Shown piece after piece: positions 36,801 through 49,000 of a stretch of 64,000 nucleotides of DNA. This stretch comes from Musa acuminata AAA Group (lineage: Eukaryota; Streptophyta; Magnoliopsida; Zingiberales; Musaceae). Position numbers and translations under genes: made by a program. Position 1 is the first letter of the stretch. Every line of letters starts with the position of its first letter. Below the pieces are notes generated by a model, which did not search any database, was not told the DNA's origin, and saw only the letters and a program-made list of their open reading frames with translations. The stretch covers positions 32,532,501 through 32,596,500 of the forward strand of contig NC_088337.1 in assembly GCF_036884655.1 (NCBI RefSeq). Direction: 5' to 3'.

Positions 36801-39800
36801 TGTATTTTCATGGCCACTTATGTGTTCTTTTACCTTCAGTTTTTTTGTTTGCATCTTTCTGAAGTCCTCAAGATTACAAATGTTTCAATGACATGAATTG
36901 TACTGAATTAAGTCTATACATGTCTAAGAATTTGAGCTGATTCAGCAGTTCAGGAAAATAGTGGGTTGCTTTAGAGAGGGATTATTATGTTCTTGACAGC
37001 TTTGTCTTTGGAGACTTGGATTTCAATCCAAATGAGCTTGGTTGACTTCTGCATCATTTCCTTAAAGCTAAAAATGGGACCTGCAAAATTCTAAGGTGTA
37101 CCCTATGATAAAATTTGCCCCTTTAAGTATTTTCTCTAATTGGAGGATACAAAGTATGCTAAGGAAGAATAAGGAGAAGATGAAATTAATCTGACTATTC
37201 TGATCTATTTGATTGCATAAAAGAACAAAAATCAATTGCATGATGTAGCTTTAGGGGCTTCCAGTATGCTGTATGTACAGTAAACATGTAACTTGTGGTA
37301 GAAGAGTTTTCTTTTTGGTAATATTGGAATCCCATAAATTTGAAGTAAAACACTAGAACTCTTTAAACTTGACTGATAATGGCTTAAGTATTCTCCCAAT
37401 CATTTCTATAACCAAAATATAATTAAAAATTAAGACTACACCTTAAATTCACATTGCCCAAAGTTGGGGGGGGTTCTAAGACTACATGGTGGGATAAGCC
37501 TTGAGTTCTTTCTCGGTTCTTATATCTGTCACGGTAGGATGTAAACATTAGAGCTCTTTGTCCTCAAGTTGTTGTGATGACCTTGTTTTTTTGATGCAAC
37601 AAACTCAAGGAGCATTTTTTTATTGCAGTTTTTGTAGAATAGTTGTTAAATGGTCCCGCACCATCCAATCTTGTGGAAGAATTTGGGATTTGCAGATAGT
37701 ACTGAAATCTTCTTTGCTAATATCTCTTCATCTTTATTTTCTTGATTTGCTGAAGTCAAAAGTGTTGATTTATTGGCCAAATCAAGCTCCTGTTCCCTTC
37801 TTAACTATCTGGTGCATGCATGGTAACTATAAGTATATAACTTACTAGGATGATAAGTGGGTTCAAAAATGCTAATCGGTTTGTGTATATCAAGGATTAA
37901 AGTCCTAAATGCCAGTCCTATGTCAGTTGCCACTTGGACTGGTCCACCATGCTGCTGATATGGTATAGGCTATGTGTTGACACAGGCAGCTGCAAGGGGA
38001 AAAATAAAAGTGGAAGAAGAGAAAAAAGGAAGAAGAGGAACTTTGTTGTATCTGCTCGATCATCTGTCATCGAGAGGAGACCAACCAATACTACCTAAGC
38101 TTCAAAAGGAAGGTGATATACGTTTCTATTTCAATTTTTTAAAGCTTGACGGTTTGAGCAGCAGGATGGTGAAGTGGATAGGGGCAGACAATGGAGAAAT
38201 AATGAACTATGCACCTCACATTGAACAAGAGAAGAGAAGGAGCTTAAATGAATCAGTTTGGTCAATTTATTATTCAATCTATTTCAGTATTATATCAAAT
38301 CAGATCTGTATGATGTACATTGTTCATTCAGGCCAAGACATGTTTGGTCCAGGGATTGGACTTTATTGTGAATGGGGCCAATGACTAAGTGATCCTAGAT
38401 TTTCAATAAACATGTTGAAAGCTGAGCCAATTGAAAAGTAAGAAACCATCAAATGGTTTTTCTTTTCAAAGATTGTAAACCATATGCCATATTGTGATGA
38501 CCATGATTACTTGTTTAGTGTAGGCATCTTATTGCCCTAGGTTTTGACTGATTAGCTGATATTTACTATGACCAATGGATCTAAATGGAACATGCTATTG
38601 TTTTGTTTACTCATTAGAGGTATATGTATATATATCCTCCTGTTGTTTTCAAAATGGAATGTCTTTTAGGTATTGAAATTTTGATACCTTTTGTGGCTAA
38701 GGTTTTTTTTCTCCTAAATTACAGTCAGAACGAGGACAACTTGCTGCCGTTGCAGCATCTGATTCTAGTGACAGATCGAAGGACAAAACACTGGACCAAA
38801 AGGTACTATATTTGTTGTATTTTCCAGTTAGTTGGTGCTTTCATGTATTAGTCAGAGGTATAAATGTATTTATTTATATCGATATGCTTTTGCAGACACT
38901 TCGTCGACTTGCTCAAAATCGTGAAGCTGCCAGAAAGAGTCGGTTAAGGAAAAAGGTAGTTTGTGTACTTTTTTGTTGCAAGTTTTAATGTTGCTTTTTG
39001 GTAGCATCTATAAGATTATCATGGTATGTTCTTGGAGAAAAAGAAAACACTTCTTAGTTCTAAGCGCTTATTTGGAACTAGTGGACATCAGGTGCATATC
39101 ACTACTGTTAATTCTCCATCTATCAATCCTGATTGAATTGTTTGCATTTAGGAAAATATTTGTGTAATTACAATTTACAATAGCTTTGCTCCCATTTTCT
39201 TGATTTTTAGGCATGACAAATAAGTTAGGTTAAGAATTCATTGGAAAAGCAATGTAATTTCCAATATCAGTCATTTGCCGAACAAGTAGTATTTCTTTTT
39301 CCCTTATGTTAACTGGATTTTTATGTTAACTTCAGTGAGGTACATTTTCAATAAATTATATATTTACACCTTCTTTACGAAATTACAAGGCATATGTGCA
39401 ACAACTAGAGAGTAGTCGGCTGAAGCTTACTCAACTTGAGCAGGAGCTTCAAAGAGCTCGCCAGCAGGTGTGGTATTCATTCTTTTCTGGACTATTTCGT
39501 TTCTATTTTATTCATGTCACTTCTATCATGAACAATATGGATTACATAACCAGGCTGTTATGCTATTTTTTGTTTTTTCGGCAGGGAATTTTTATTTCTA
39601 GCTCAGGAGATCAAACCCATGCCATGGGTGGAAATGGTAATTTCTTTTTGCATTATTCCTTAATCTGATGTTGTGTTCAGAATAGCCTTGCCAACAGCAT
39701 TGATAACACAAACATATTTAAACTTCAAAGATGGCCTTAGTGCATTTGTTCCAAATAGTTATTTCCTCCATGCCAGTTGTACTTTTTGTCAATACGTAAG

Positions 39801-41565
39801 CCTAATATATTCGGTCAGCAGCAATTAGAGAAAAGTAGCATAGAAAGGGTTTGCAAAACTTCATTCTGCAACAAAGTAGTTTTGTTTCAAGCACAGGATA
39901 ATTTGATCATCAAATTGCAACTTTTTTTTATTGTCTGTATGAGGACTCCAATTTTCTTTTCTCCATGGTATCCGTGGTATTATAATGCAAAAAAATATCT
40001 AATATTTCGTTATGGTTCTACTTTTTGGCCAAGCTGGATGGTTAATATGTGATTAACTTGTACACAAAAAGCCACTTACAAGGTTGTCTTAGGTTCAATT
40101 TTCCTTGAGACTGCCTAACTGCGTTTCCTTCGCACGGTAAATTCAAAATTGCATCATAAATTTATTTACTTGTTTACCTACCACTGTTGCAAGCTTCTAT
40201 AAATTTTGTGTTCTAATTTAATTGCCTACTCTCCAAGAATGGCTATCATTTTAAAACATCATTGCAGGGGCCTTGGCTTTTGATGTAGAGTATGCACGAT
40301 GGCTTGATGATCATAACCGGCAGATCAGTGAACTGAGGACTGCAGTGAATGCTCATGCGAGTGAAAATGATCTACGTGTTATTGTCGATGGCATCATGAC
40401 ACATTATGAAGAAATATTTCGGCTGAAGGGTGTTGCCGCCAAGGCAGATGTTTTTCACATATCATCAGGCATGTGGAAGACACCAGCCGAAAGGTGTTTT
40501 TTATGGCTGGGGGGTTTCCGTTCATCTGAGCTTCTAAAGGTGCTGAATTTTTTATACACTGTATTTATAATCAAGGTTTGCCGTACCGGACTGTACCGCC
40601 CGGTACGGGCGGTACGTACCGGTCCGACAGACTAGCGGTACACGGACCGTTCCGTACCGTACCGATACTGTAGCAGTATACAGTAACACTGTAACAGTGT
40701 ACAGTAACACTGTAGCAGTGTACAGTGCTCGGTACACGTGAGCGTACCGCTCGGTACACCTGGGTGTACCGAGCGGTATACCGTACCGTACCGGTACCGA
40801 GCCCGGGTCGAAACGCCGGTACGGTACGGTACGGCGAACCTTGTTTATAATAGATATATTTTTTATACCCTCCTTTCTTTGTGCCACAAAAAAACCTAAT
40901 CAAGCAAATGGCTGTATAATGGAATAAATCCAAATTAGCTTAGGTTTTTCATTAGAATTTCTAAGATGTAACTTTGCAGCTACTAGTAAATCAGCTGGAG
41001 CCGCTTACCGAGCAGCAGTTGATGGGCATATGCAACCTCCAGCAGTCATCACAACAGGCTGAAGATGCTCTCTCTCAAGGGATGGAGGCATTGCATCAGT
41101 CCTTGGCAGAAACATTGGCTGGCTCTCTCGGTCCCTCAGGATCTACAGGGAATGTTGCAAACTACATGGGCCAGATGGCTATGGCTATGGGGAAACTTGG
41201 AACTCTTGAGACTTTTCTTCGCCAGGTAAATGATCTTCTTGCTCAAATTTGCTGCTCTTAATTCGTCAGGATGTTGCATAAAGCCATAAACTATTGTAGC
41301 ATCTAGTCTACTGCATGCTCTGAATTAATTGTCTATTGTACAACATGGTATGTTCATTTCTTTGGTCAGTCTGAAGTTCTTGTTATTTGAGATTAGCTTA
41401 TTGTATCATTTTTCCCAGGCGGACAACCTGCGACAGCAAACCCTGCAACAAATGATCCGGATATTAACTACCCGTCAGTCTGCACGGGCGCTTCTTGCCA
41501 TAAGCGATTACTTCTCACGACTTCGCGCCCTAAGCTCCCTTTGGCTTGCTCGGCCTCGCGAGTAA
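33814..41565 (+). CDS. TGA-class bZIP transcription factor (clade II, TGA2/TGA6-like)
   Basis: Eleven exons: 33814-33854, 34919-35022, 36070-36143, 36261-36455, 38725-38802, 38896-38955, 39390-39467, 39585-39636, 40268-40539, 40980-41225 and 41419-41565. All junctions keep frame, giving 448 residues. The basic region RRLAQNREAARKSRLRKK (about 167-184) is one exon and the leucine zipper QLESSRLKLTQLEQELQRAR (about 189-208) the next. The DOG1/TGA domain follows (GMWKTPAERCFLWLGGFRSS, NVANYMGQMAMAMGKLGTLE), and the protein ends DYFSRLRALSSLWLARPRE, as in TGA2. These factors bind TGACG elements and recruit NPR1 for salicylate-induced genes. The N terminus (138 residues before exon 5) is longer than TGA2; an internal Met in exon 4 (MANASPRTDTSTDV, 36390) matches the start of the short form. 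The gene looks intact although its introns carry two transposon remnants. Confidence 0.96.
35146..35597. mobile_element. Solo LTR inside TGA intron 2
   Basis: A 442-bp sequence (35151-35592) starts TGTTGGG and ends CCTAACA and is flanked by a perfect 5-bp duplication CTAAG (35146-35150, 35593-35597). It has no internal retroelement domain and no recognisable primer-binding site next to it, which fits a solo LTR left by recombination between two LTRs. The string TTAACGTGGTTCGACAA recalls plant Copia LTRs. Orientation is uncertain. Confidence 0.75.
40564..40851. mobile_element. hAT-type MITE, copy 2 (272 bp) in TGA intron 9, with 8-bp target duplication
   Basis: The element spans 40572-40843. 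Its ends are inverted repeats: CAAGGTTTGCCGTACCG at the left and the complement of CGGTACGGCGAACCTTG at the right. A perfect 8-bp duplication TTTATAAT flanks it (40564-40571, 40844-40851). It is GC-rich in an AT-rich intron, full of CGGTAC palindromes, with an internal triplicated ACAGTAACACTGTA-GCAGTGT motif. It occupies 272 of the 440 intron bases, starting 32 bases after the donor. Younger-looking than the copy at 29.6 kb. No coding capacity. Confidence 0.9.
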
Positions 41566-42233
41566 GATGCCAAATGTGATTGCTCCATTCTACTTGACAA
41601 CACTATTCCCAATTGAAGGGCCAATTGGCAGAAAAATCTATCTTATTGGTATCATAATTGACTCCTGTATCATGGATGGCTGGTTGGTTGCACTCTTAGA
41701 GTCTCAGACACCGGGCATGGAGCTAAATCTAACTCGGTTCATGTATAGCAAAATCGGTCGTCGATGCTCATGCAATGTACCATTTGCTTGTGTAAAAAAA
41801 AATACCATCTATGTTGTCGTTCTGTATGCTAGAGATGATCAATGCAATAATAGTTCAGCATATTTATGGCTAAAATTTCATCTGTTCCTTGTTCTTTCCA
41901 CAAGGAAGAACTAATCGTTGCAAGTGTTTGATGGTATCCATGACATGGATGTGACTGCACAGAGGTTACTAAGAGCATCTGCGTTTTTTCCAAGCATATG
42001 AATTTGTGATGATTAAGACATTATATCTGTGGTAAGAACACTGCGTAGTAAATCTTTTTGCATCAGTGTCCGGAGGGTGTTTGATTAAAAGCCTAGTGTT
42101 TGTACGCAGGATGTCGTTTCTCTTGCGACTCTGTGCAGTGAACTCATATCGCAAGTGATCAATGGATTGAAAGCTATCTTATGTAAATAATATAAAATCT
42201 TTACCTAATTATTTCCCACAAAAAATTTCTTTA

Positions 42234-42295
<62 letters not shown>

Positions 42296-42543
42296 ATCTA
42301 TAAGAATGGGCTAATAATTAATCTAAATATTTCGGAAATTCAAAAAGAAACGCAATGGAGATCCTTAAAATTAGGTGAGTTGAGATCCTTAAAATTGGCT
42401 CAATGGAGAGCAGATGTAACGAGTGGTGGCCGTGGTTGCACCCTCTTCCATCAGTCACATGGCGTGCAGCAAGCTTCTTCTATAAATCCATGTATTAAGG
42501 TCGAGGGAAGACGTCCGCAAGCCTCCCTCTCCAAGGGACAACC
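41566..42543. other. TGA 3' region and spacer with (AT)n tract
   Basis: Probable TGA 3' untranslated region followed by a (TA)n microsatellite at about 42235-42292. From about 42410 a GC-richer stretch probably contains the promoter and leader of the NOI-domain gene. Confidence 0.5.
42235..42292. repeat. (TA)n microsatellite
   Basis: About 28 TA units between the TGA gene and the NOI-domain gene. Confidence 0.95.
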
Positions 42544-42920
42544 ATGGAGAACCGCTTGGAGGTACAGCATTCGGTGAACCCTAGGAAAAACGAGGCCTCT
42601 TTTTGGTTTTTTTTTGTTTCTCCCCTTTCATTATTGACAAGATTCGATTTGAAATCGTTTTCAATCGTTTTCTAATCATTAAATCATACGAACCTTTCTT
42701 TCCTTCGGAAAAATGAGGCCTCTTTTTTTTTTTTCCCTTTCGTTATCGACAAGATTCGATTTGAAATCGTTTTCTAATCATTGAATCATATGAACCGTTC
42801 TTTCCTTTTGCATTGTGGCATTTATTTTGTTGGTGGTTCATTTCGTTTATTCTCCTTGTTGGATGACTAAGAGTCATTTGGATCATGTCATGTAAATTTT
42901 GACTTCTTTTTCCACTTCAA

Positions 42921-42951
<31 letters not shown>

Positions 42952-44405
42952 AATTTTTTTACCCAAGAAATCTGTTTAATATATGCCCTGACTTGGAGTT
43001 TTCTTATTTGGAGAATGTTGGATCATTTCTTTCAACATTCCATTCTTTTTTTCTTTATGGAAGCAAGCTTTTCTCTTGTTTTAAATTATGATTAACCTGT
43101 CTACTTTACATAGCACAGGTATTTTGACCGGTAAATTGGAGATTCAAATCTGTGCTTGTTCATAGACTACTACCATGATACATAATATGATTTTTCTTCC
43201 CTTTTGAAGTAGATATCATAGGCTACTACTACCATAATATAATACATAGTATGATTTTTCTTCTCTTTTTTTTTTTTTTTTTTTTTTGTCCTTTTGAAGT
43301 CTATCAACTGCTCAATTAGTGTCGAGAATGATGTTGGTCGTGGTATGGCACGCACTTATTAAAGGTTGGGGGTCCAATAAATTTTACATTTAAAATACTA
43401 GTCTGATGGACATGGTGGTGTCCGAGACCTACTTATTAGAGATTAAGAGTTCAAAACTCTTATTTAATGTATGTTTGAATATGCCAACTAGCCTATCTAG
43501 CAAAAGCCTCGACCTTGATAGTAAGATGTTGAGATCAGATCCCGTTTTCATCATTTACCCTTTGCAAGATAAAAAAGAAAAAAATAGTGCCAAGAGAGAT
43601 GGAAATTTAGATGCATATGAAACCTTGTTTCTTTTTCTTTATTTTCTGCAATCAGATCAGTGCTCCAGTTTCTTTCACAACTATAAAAAACTAGGTACCA
43701 TTTCCTGATTTCTGCATGTCTCAAGGAACTGGTCATGCTGAGCTTCTGTGTTCAGTTCCAAGTTTATCGGATGTTTATTGCTAGAGATACTGCCTCAATG
43801 TTGCGATCCATATCGGATGTCTATTACTAGAGATACTGCCTCAATGTTGCGATCCTTAAGCATCCTGCACTACAAAATTTAAGGATGCTTTAGCATTCTC
43901 ATTATTGATCTTCCTGTTTAAAATGTGAAAGCTATGCTTACCAGAGATACTGCCTCAATGTTGTGATCCTTAGACATCCTGCACTACAAAATTTAAGGAT
44001 GCTTTAGCATTCTCATTATTGATCTTCCTGTTTAAATTGTGAAATCTATGCTTACCAGAGATACTGCCTCAATGTTGTGATCCTTAAACATTCTGCACTA
44101 CATTTAAGGGTGCTTTAGCATTCTCATTATTGATCTTCCTATTAAAATTTGAAAGCTATGCCCTCTACTCATCTGCTTACCATTTAAGTTGTTTCTTTCA
44201 GAACACGGGTTGGATGTCTGTTCCTCAGTTTGGAGGATGGGATAAAAATACAGATTATTCAATGGTATTTTCGCGAGCTCGTGCAAATAAGAAGCATCAC
44301 AAGGCTGGGATGAGGCCCTCCAGCCTTGGAAATGCAGAGGAACTCATGGCTTACCAACAGTGTCAAAATGATGCCCCCTCCATGGTAAATGATGCCCCCA
44401 CCATG
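42544..44405 (+). CDS. RIN4/NOI-domain protein (5' exons; 3' end not resolved)
   Basis: Exon 1 is an 18-nt mini-exon, 42544-42561 (MENRLE, in a strong ACCATGG context), followed by GT. Exon 2 starts at 44202 after TTTCTTTCAG and reads NTGWMSVPQFGGWDKNTD, YSMVFSRARANKKHHKAG and SSLGNAEELM. This is a NOI domain; VPQFGGW fits the PxFGxW site at which the bacterial protease AvrRpt2 cuts RIN4-family proteins. Exon 2 can end at either of two donors 21 bp apart (44384 or 44405), both in frame, created by a duplicated ATGATGCCCCC-CCATGGTAA unit. Later exons are uncertain: a phase-compatible candidate is 49115-49186 (VGQEVSLMPRLLPAAIRTYY, stop at 49184), but no cysteine-rich acylation tail was found. 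By family it would be a membrane-associated immune regulator or exocyst partner. Confidence 0.8.
43783..44165. repeat. Tandem 114-bp repeat in NOI-gene intron 1
   Basis: The unit beginning AGAGATACTGCCTCAATGTT starts at 43829, 43943 and 44057, exactly 114 bp apart, with a partial unit at 43783. Copies differ by a few substitutions and a small deletion in the last. The array ends about 35 bp before the exon 2 acceptor at 44201. Confidence 0.92.
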
Positions 44406-44521
44406 GTAAATGATTCTCACCTCATCTCATTTGCTTTCACTGTGTTATCTGAAATTTACAGTTCATGAATTGAATGGTTATTTGCTTGTTTATTCTGTTC
44501 TAGACTTGGAAGCAAAGTTGA

Positions 44522-44846
44522 CAAATTCATGTACTGGTAGGGTACCGATCAGGATTTGGACCAGTATTGTATCAGTTTGTCCTGGTGTATGGTACACCGA
44601 TACATACTGACTTTCAAAAAAATCCTGAAAAAAAGAAAAAGAAACTACCTTGTAGAGGGCCTGTACCATCCTGTACTGGTGGTATTATCCCTGTATTGCC
44701 CTGACAGAGATCAGCGTACCTGGTGGTATGGACCCTGTACTGGGTATCTCGCCCAGTTTTCCCTGGTCTACATATCAGTAAGCTACTGGACCGACGGATA
44801 CCATCCATAGGATACCTTACCAAACCGGGCAGCATTACAAACATTG
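44522..44846. repeat. Diverged GTACTGG/GGTACC-rich repeat
   Basis: Rich in GTACTGGT, GGTACC and GGTATGGACC strings reminiscent of the CGGTAC palindromes of the MITE family at 29.6 and 40.6 kb, but clean ends and a target duplication are not visible. It could be an old member or another family. Confidence 0.35.
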
Positions 44847-44929
44847 CTCGTAAGCAACGCTCTCATGTAGGAATCTTCCATGTTTATCTGCAAATGAGTA
44901 CAGGTTGCACCACCTAAGGACCAAAAGAT

Positions 44930-46050
44930 TTTATTCATTCATCAATTTGAATAGATTAAAAATTTAAATGTTCTTACATTGACGATCATCAAATCAATTT
45001 GTGGCAATACTGGCACCAATGTCAGTGACTCCTGTCATTTGGTTTAGGTCATAGATGACTACAATCTGATCTTAAACTGTCACTAACTGAAGCTGAAAGC
45101 CCAAGAAAACTAATCAGATTTACAGCAATACAGGATGCCTTAGTTCCTTAGTTTACTAATGTATAGATTGACACATTTAAGAACTTCCAATAGGATTCTC
45201 TTCATGTGAGATGGAAGTTTGAGAATAATAGATATCTTAGCTGTTGCTATGAGCATCATTTCTTGTTGCATAAAGGTGGTGCCTGCAGAAGGTTATGCAA
45301 CACCTCACACATCCTTCATTCATATCTAAGTTCATAAATTTTGTATGTTTCAAGGATCACAAGATTGAGGCAGTATATACAATTGTATTTTTGTTTTATG
45401 TAGCATATTTTGATTGCCTGAAAGGTGCTCCCTATGACATCCAGTTGAGTTTATCACTTCAGTTTGAGATGAAATCTCAAATGTGATCAAATCAATTTTG
45501 ATAGACTGAAAGTTTATATGTTCTTTTAAGGAAGGTTCTTGAACCAATTTTGATGGCAATATTGGCACTAGCATCAGTGAAACCTGTGTTATTCGATCAT
45601 AGATGTCTTAGGTCATAGATTGAAGCTGAAAGTCCAAAACATTGTGCTGTATCTAATAGACACAGGTGAACCATCTTTTCAGTAGTACTCAAGAAAGGCA
45701 ATCAGATCTACTGCAGACTGCAGGATGTAGTATAGTTCCTTGTTTAGTAATACTCACAGATAGACACCATATTTAAGAACTTGCAATGAGATTCTCTCCA
45801 TGTAAGATGAAGTTTGAGGATAGTAGATATCTTAGATGTTGTTATATGATTTCTTGTTGCATATAGGTTGTGCATGCAGTAGGTTAGGCACCACCTCACA
45901 CATCGTACATTCATATGTAAGTTCATAGTTTTTTAATCTATCAAGGATCACAACATTGAGGCAGTATATGTGCAATTACATTTTTTGTTTTGTGTGGCAT
46001 GTTTGATTGCCTGGAAGTAACTTCGTCACTTCAGGTTGAGGTGAAGTCTC
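44930..46050. repeat. Diverged tandem duplication, about 560-590 bp per unit
   Basis: Two successive segments share a long ordered set of similar strings, including GAGATTCTCT-CATGT-AGATG, TAGATATCTTAG, TTTCTTGTTGCATA, CACCTCACACATC, CAAGGATCACAA and TTGAGGCAGTATAT. They are first seen at about 45160-45480 and again at about 45745-46050; upstream portions (GGCAATA-TGGCAC, AGCTGAAAG-CCAA) match too. Both lie downstream of the NOI exon 2 and probably in its next intron. No coding frame is conserved between copies. Confidence 0.75.
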
Positions 46051-49000
46051 AAGTGAGATCACGATCTGAAGAGAATAACTTATGCTTTGATTAAAATCCT
46101 TGAACTTCACCTTACGGAAAACTGAAGCCACTGTAGAAGAACTTACTTCTAACAGATATTGATTATGCCAAATGGACTAAACATTGTATGAAATCATAAA
46201 GCAAAACATAGTAAGTTATTTGAGTTTTCTCTAGACTTAAAACACATTCTGTGCTATTGCTGTCACTCTTCCTATGTATTCAAAAAATTAGAATGGAAAT
46301 GGTGCCATCAAATCTTTGAATTTTCCCAGTCAATATTTGTAGCATTAAGCTATCAATACCAGTATGTACTGGCTGATCTGATATTAGCACCAACTGGTAT
46401 ACTAAAAAGAAATAATAAAAGCATGTTTATATGTTGAAATATATTTGGTATCAGTATAACAGTTGGTTAAACCTTTAAATGGGATACTATTCACAACAGC
46501 CACATATATTAGGTGACTCTCCTGGATGCTTAACAGTCCTCAATCACTGAAGGACAAAAGCATTTAGGCAGGCCTTAAATCCAAGTTTTTCTTAGATCTT
46601 TTCTTGATTGAAAGAAACAATCTAGACATGAAGAGAAGTTTCAAATCTATGCATCCAAGCATATGCTGGTTCTTTTTCTTGTTCAACATGAAGAGAAGTT
46701 TCAAATCTATGCATGAAAGAAATATATTTGCACTGTGCAATCATAAAGAAACTTGGTTATCTTATATGTTCAACTTGATTATTTTTCATGGAAAAATCAA
46801 TTTTCAATGCAACAAAAGCTTGCTTTCATGGAAATTGAAGTTTTCAACATTTTCTGAAATGGTAGATGAACAGTGTATAGCTGTCCCTGTAAGCAACACA
46901 ATTCCAATTGTATTTTGGTCATCATGAAACCATAGATCAGGATTATCTTATCAAATTAATCATGTAGTTGCTAAATGGTTTGTTTCCAAAAGGATCAACT
47001 AGTCAATGGATCATCTCTTTCGCTTAACAAGAGAGGTTTCTGGATCTTAAGAGTTGAGACAGTGAACAGAGGCTAAACCAAGTATGAAAATACTTGTGCA
47101 ATTTAATAGATAAGGAGATAAGTATCAAAATGGTCTATCCCCTTCATTTGCGCTAACAATGTAACTGATAGGTTAAATTTATGCTTTTTCACATGGTCTT
47201 TTAAACACCCATTTAGATATATTCCCAGGTGGTAAATCAGTATGAGTCAACTTGTTATTGGAGATTATTGATTGGAAAAAATGATGTCAATGCCCTAATA
47301 ACACATCAAAGTCAGATCCTTAAAAAGAGAACAATTTTAAAATAGGTAATATCCCCTAGCTTCAAAATCACATTAATTAGGATTTCACCCACTTCAGTGT
47401 TATCTTCTAGGAACTACTATATTGGTGTTTTAGGTGCATCCAATGAAGGAATTTTCAGAATTAATCTGTAGAAGCATCTCATGGTAACAATAATATGTTC
47501 TTGGTAAAATGGGGTTATCTCATTTGATGTATGCTTCCAACATAAATCTAAGATAAAGTTTTGTTCTCTTGGCCAGCCAGTTTCTGGTATGCCTTATCAA
47601 TAACTTATGAGGATCCAAGCTTTCGACCTTATCAAATGAGAGTATTGAGATATATAAAGCTCAAAAATCTAGTTTTAGCTGCACAGGGCTGCCCTCTAAA
47701 CAAATCTTTTATTTAAGACCTACAAGGGTCTTTGGGACCAATTCGAGGATCAACATATGAATTAATAGCTTCATACATCCTTGTCTACCATGACATACTC
47801 CACACGATTCAATGTTTAACACAAATGAAGAGATTTTTTTTGTTTTTTCATCTTTCATGGGTCTATATAATTATTTTGAAAAACTCATTATATTCAAAAC
47901 GTCTGAGCTTTCTAAACCATGAGAAATTGTCTGTTTTGGGATGGGTCTTACATGATTTTATCCTTGGCCCCAAAAGGCACATCTAGAATTAAATATGATC
48001 GTCATAGCCCCTAGTTAGGGAGTCAAGGCCTCTTCAACCCTATAGCGGGTATCATCTGATAAGATCCACACTAGCAGTTACTGTTATTACCTCTCTAAGC
48101 CACAAGAACTACATGCTTTTGGGGTTGACCCTACATGATTTTGCTCTTTTGAGGTGGAGTGGTGGATCTCAAAAGGCACCTCTAAGTGTATAATCACCTT
48201 TGGACTATTTTAGACCTTGTTCTTCAACTCTCCAATCAATGTGAGACTAAATATGACCTTATCACTCATGTTGATTAGAATCTTTATAAAATTGAGCAAA
48301 ATCTAGCATCAATGTTATTCATGAGCATAACTTGGTACTGTGATTTTGCATGTATATAAAAGCCGTGTATACTACTGTATGAAAACATGGAACACCGGTG
48401 TCCCTCTTAAACTTGGTAATATGACATGTTAACAGCAAACCAAAAATACAAAATCTTTCCAAAAAGGGTTGCTTATATACATCTACTTCAAGATATGCAT
48501 AGATTGTTATGCACATTAGTCATCAATGAAATTGCTTGAATTAAGTAGGAATTTGCTCCAACAATTATGACAAGCTTTCCAAAAAGGTGGTTTAGCAAAA
48601 GCTGGGTTCTCATTCACACACAACATTTATATGCAGAAAAGGAAGAAGTCTCTGCACTATCTCAGATGCTGCATCATGCCAGATTTTTCTCTACACTGAA
48701 AATTGAAGACAAATTGCATAGAACTGATTGTAAATGAAGACATATTGAGTCTCCCTATGATACGATTCAACAATGTATTTATTCTTCAGCATTTTTTTTT
48801 TTAATCTATTTATGTGGTGACTGTGTTTTTACCTTGTATCTAAGATTATGTTGACAAATGCCGGAAAATAAATATCCCCTAGATTATGCGAACAGATCAT
48901 GACAATGTATCGTTTGGTGGCAGATCATGACAATGTTTCAACACTCATTATGGGTAGTAAATTTGTCGGCTGTAACGCTGATGACAACATATACTTGTTT

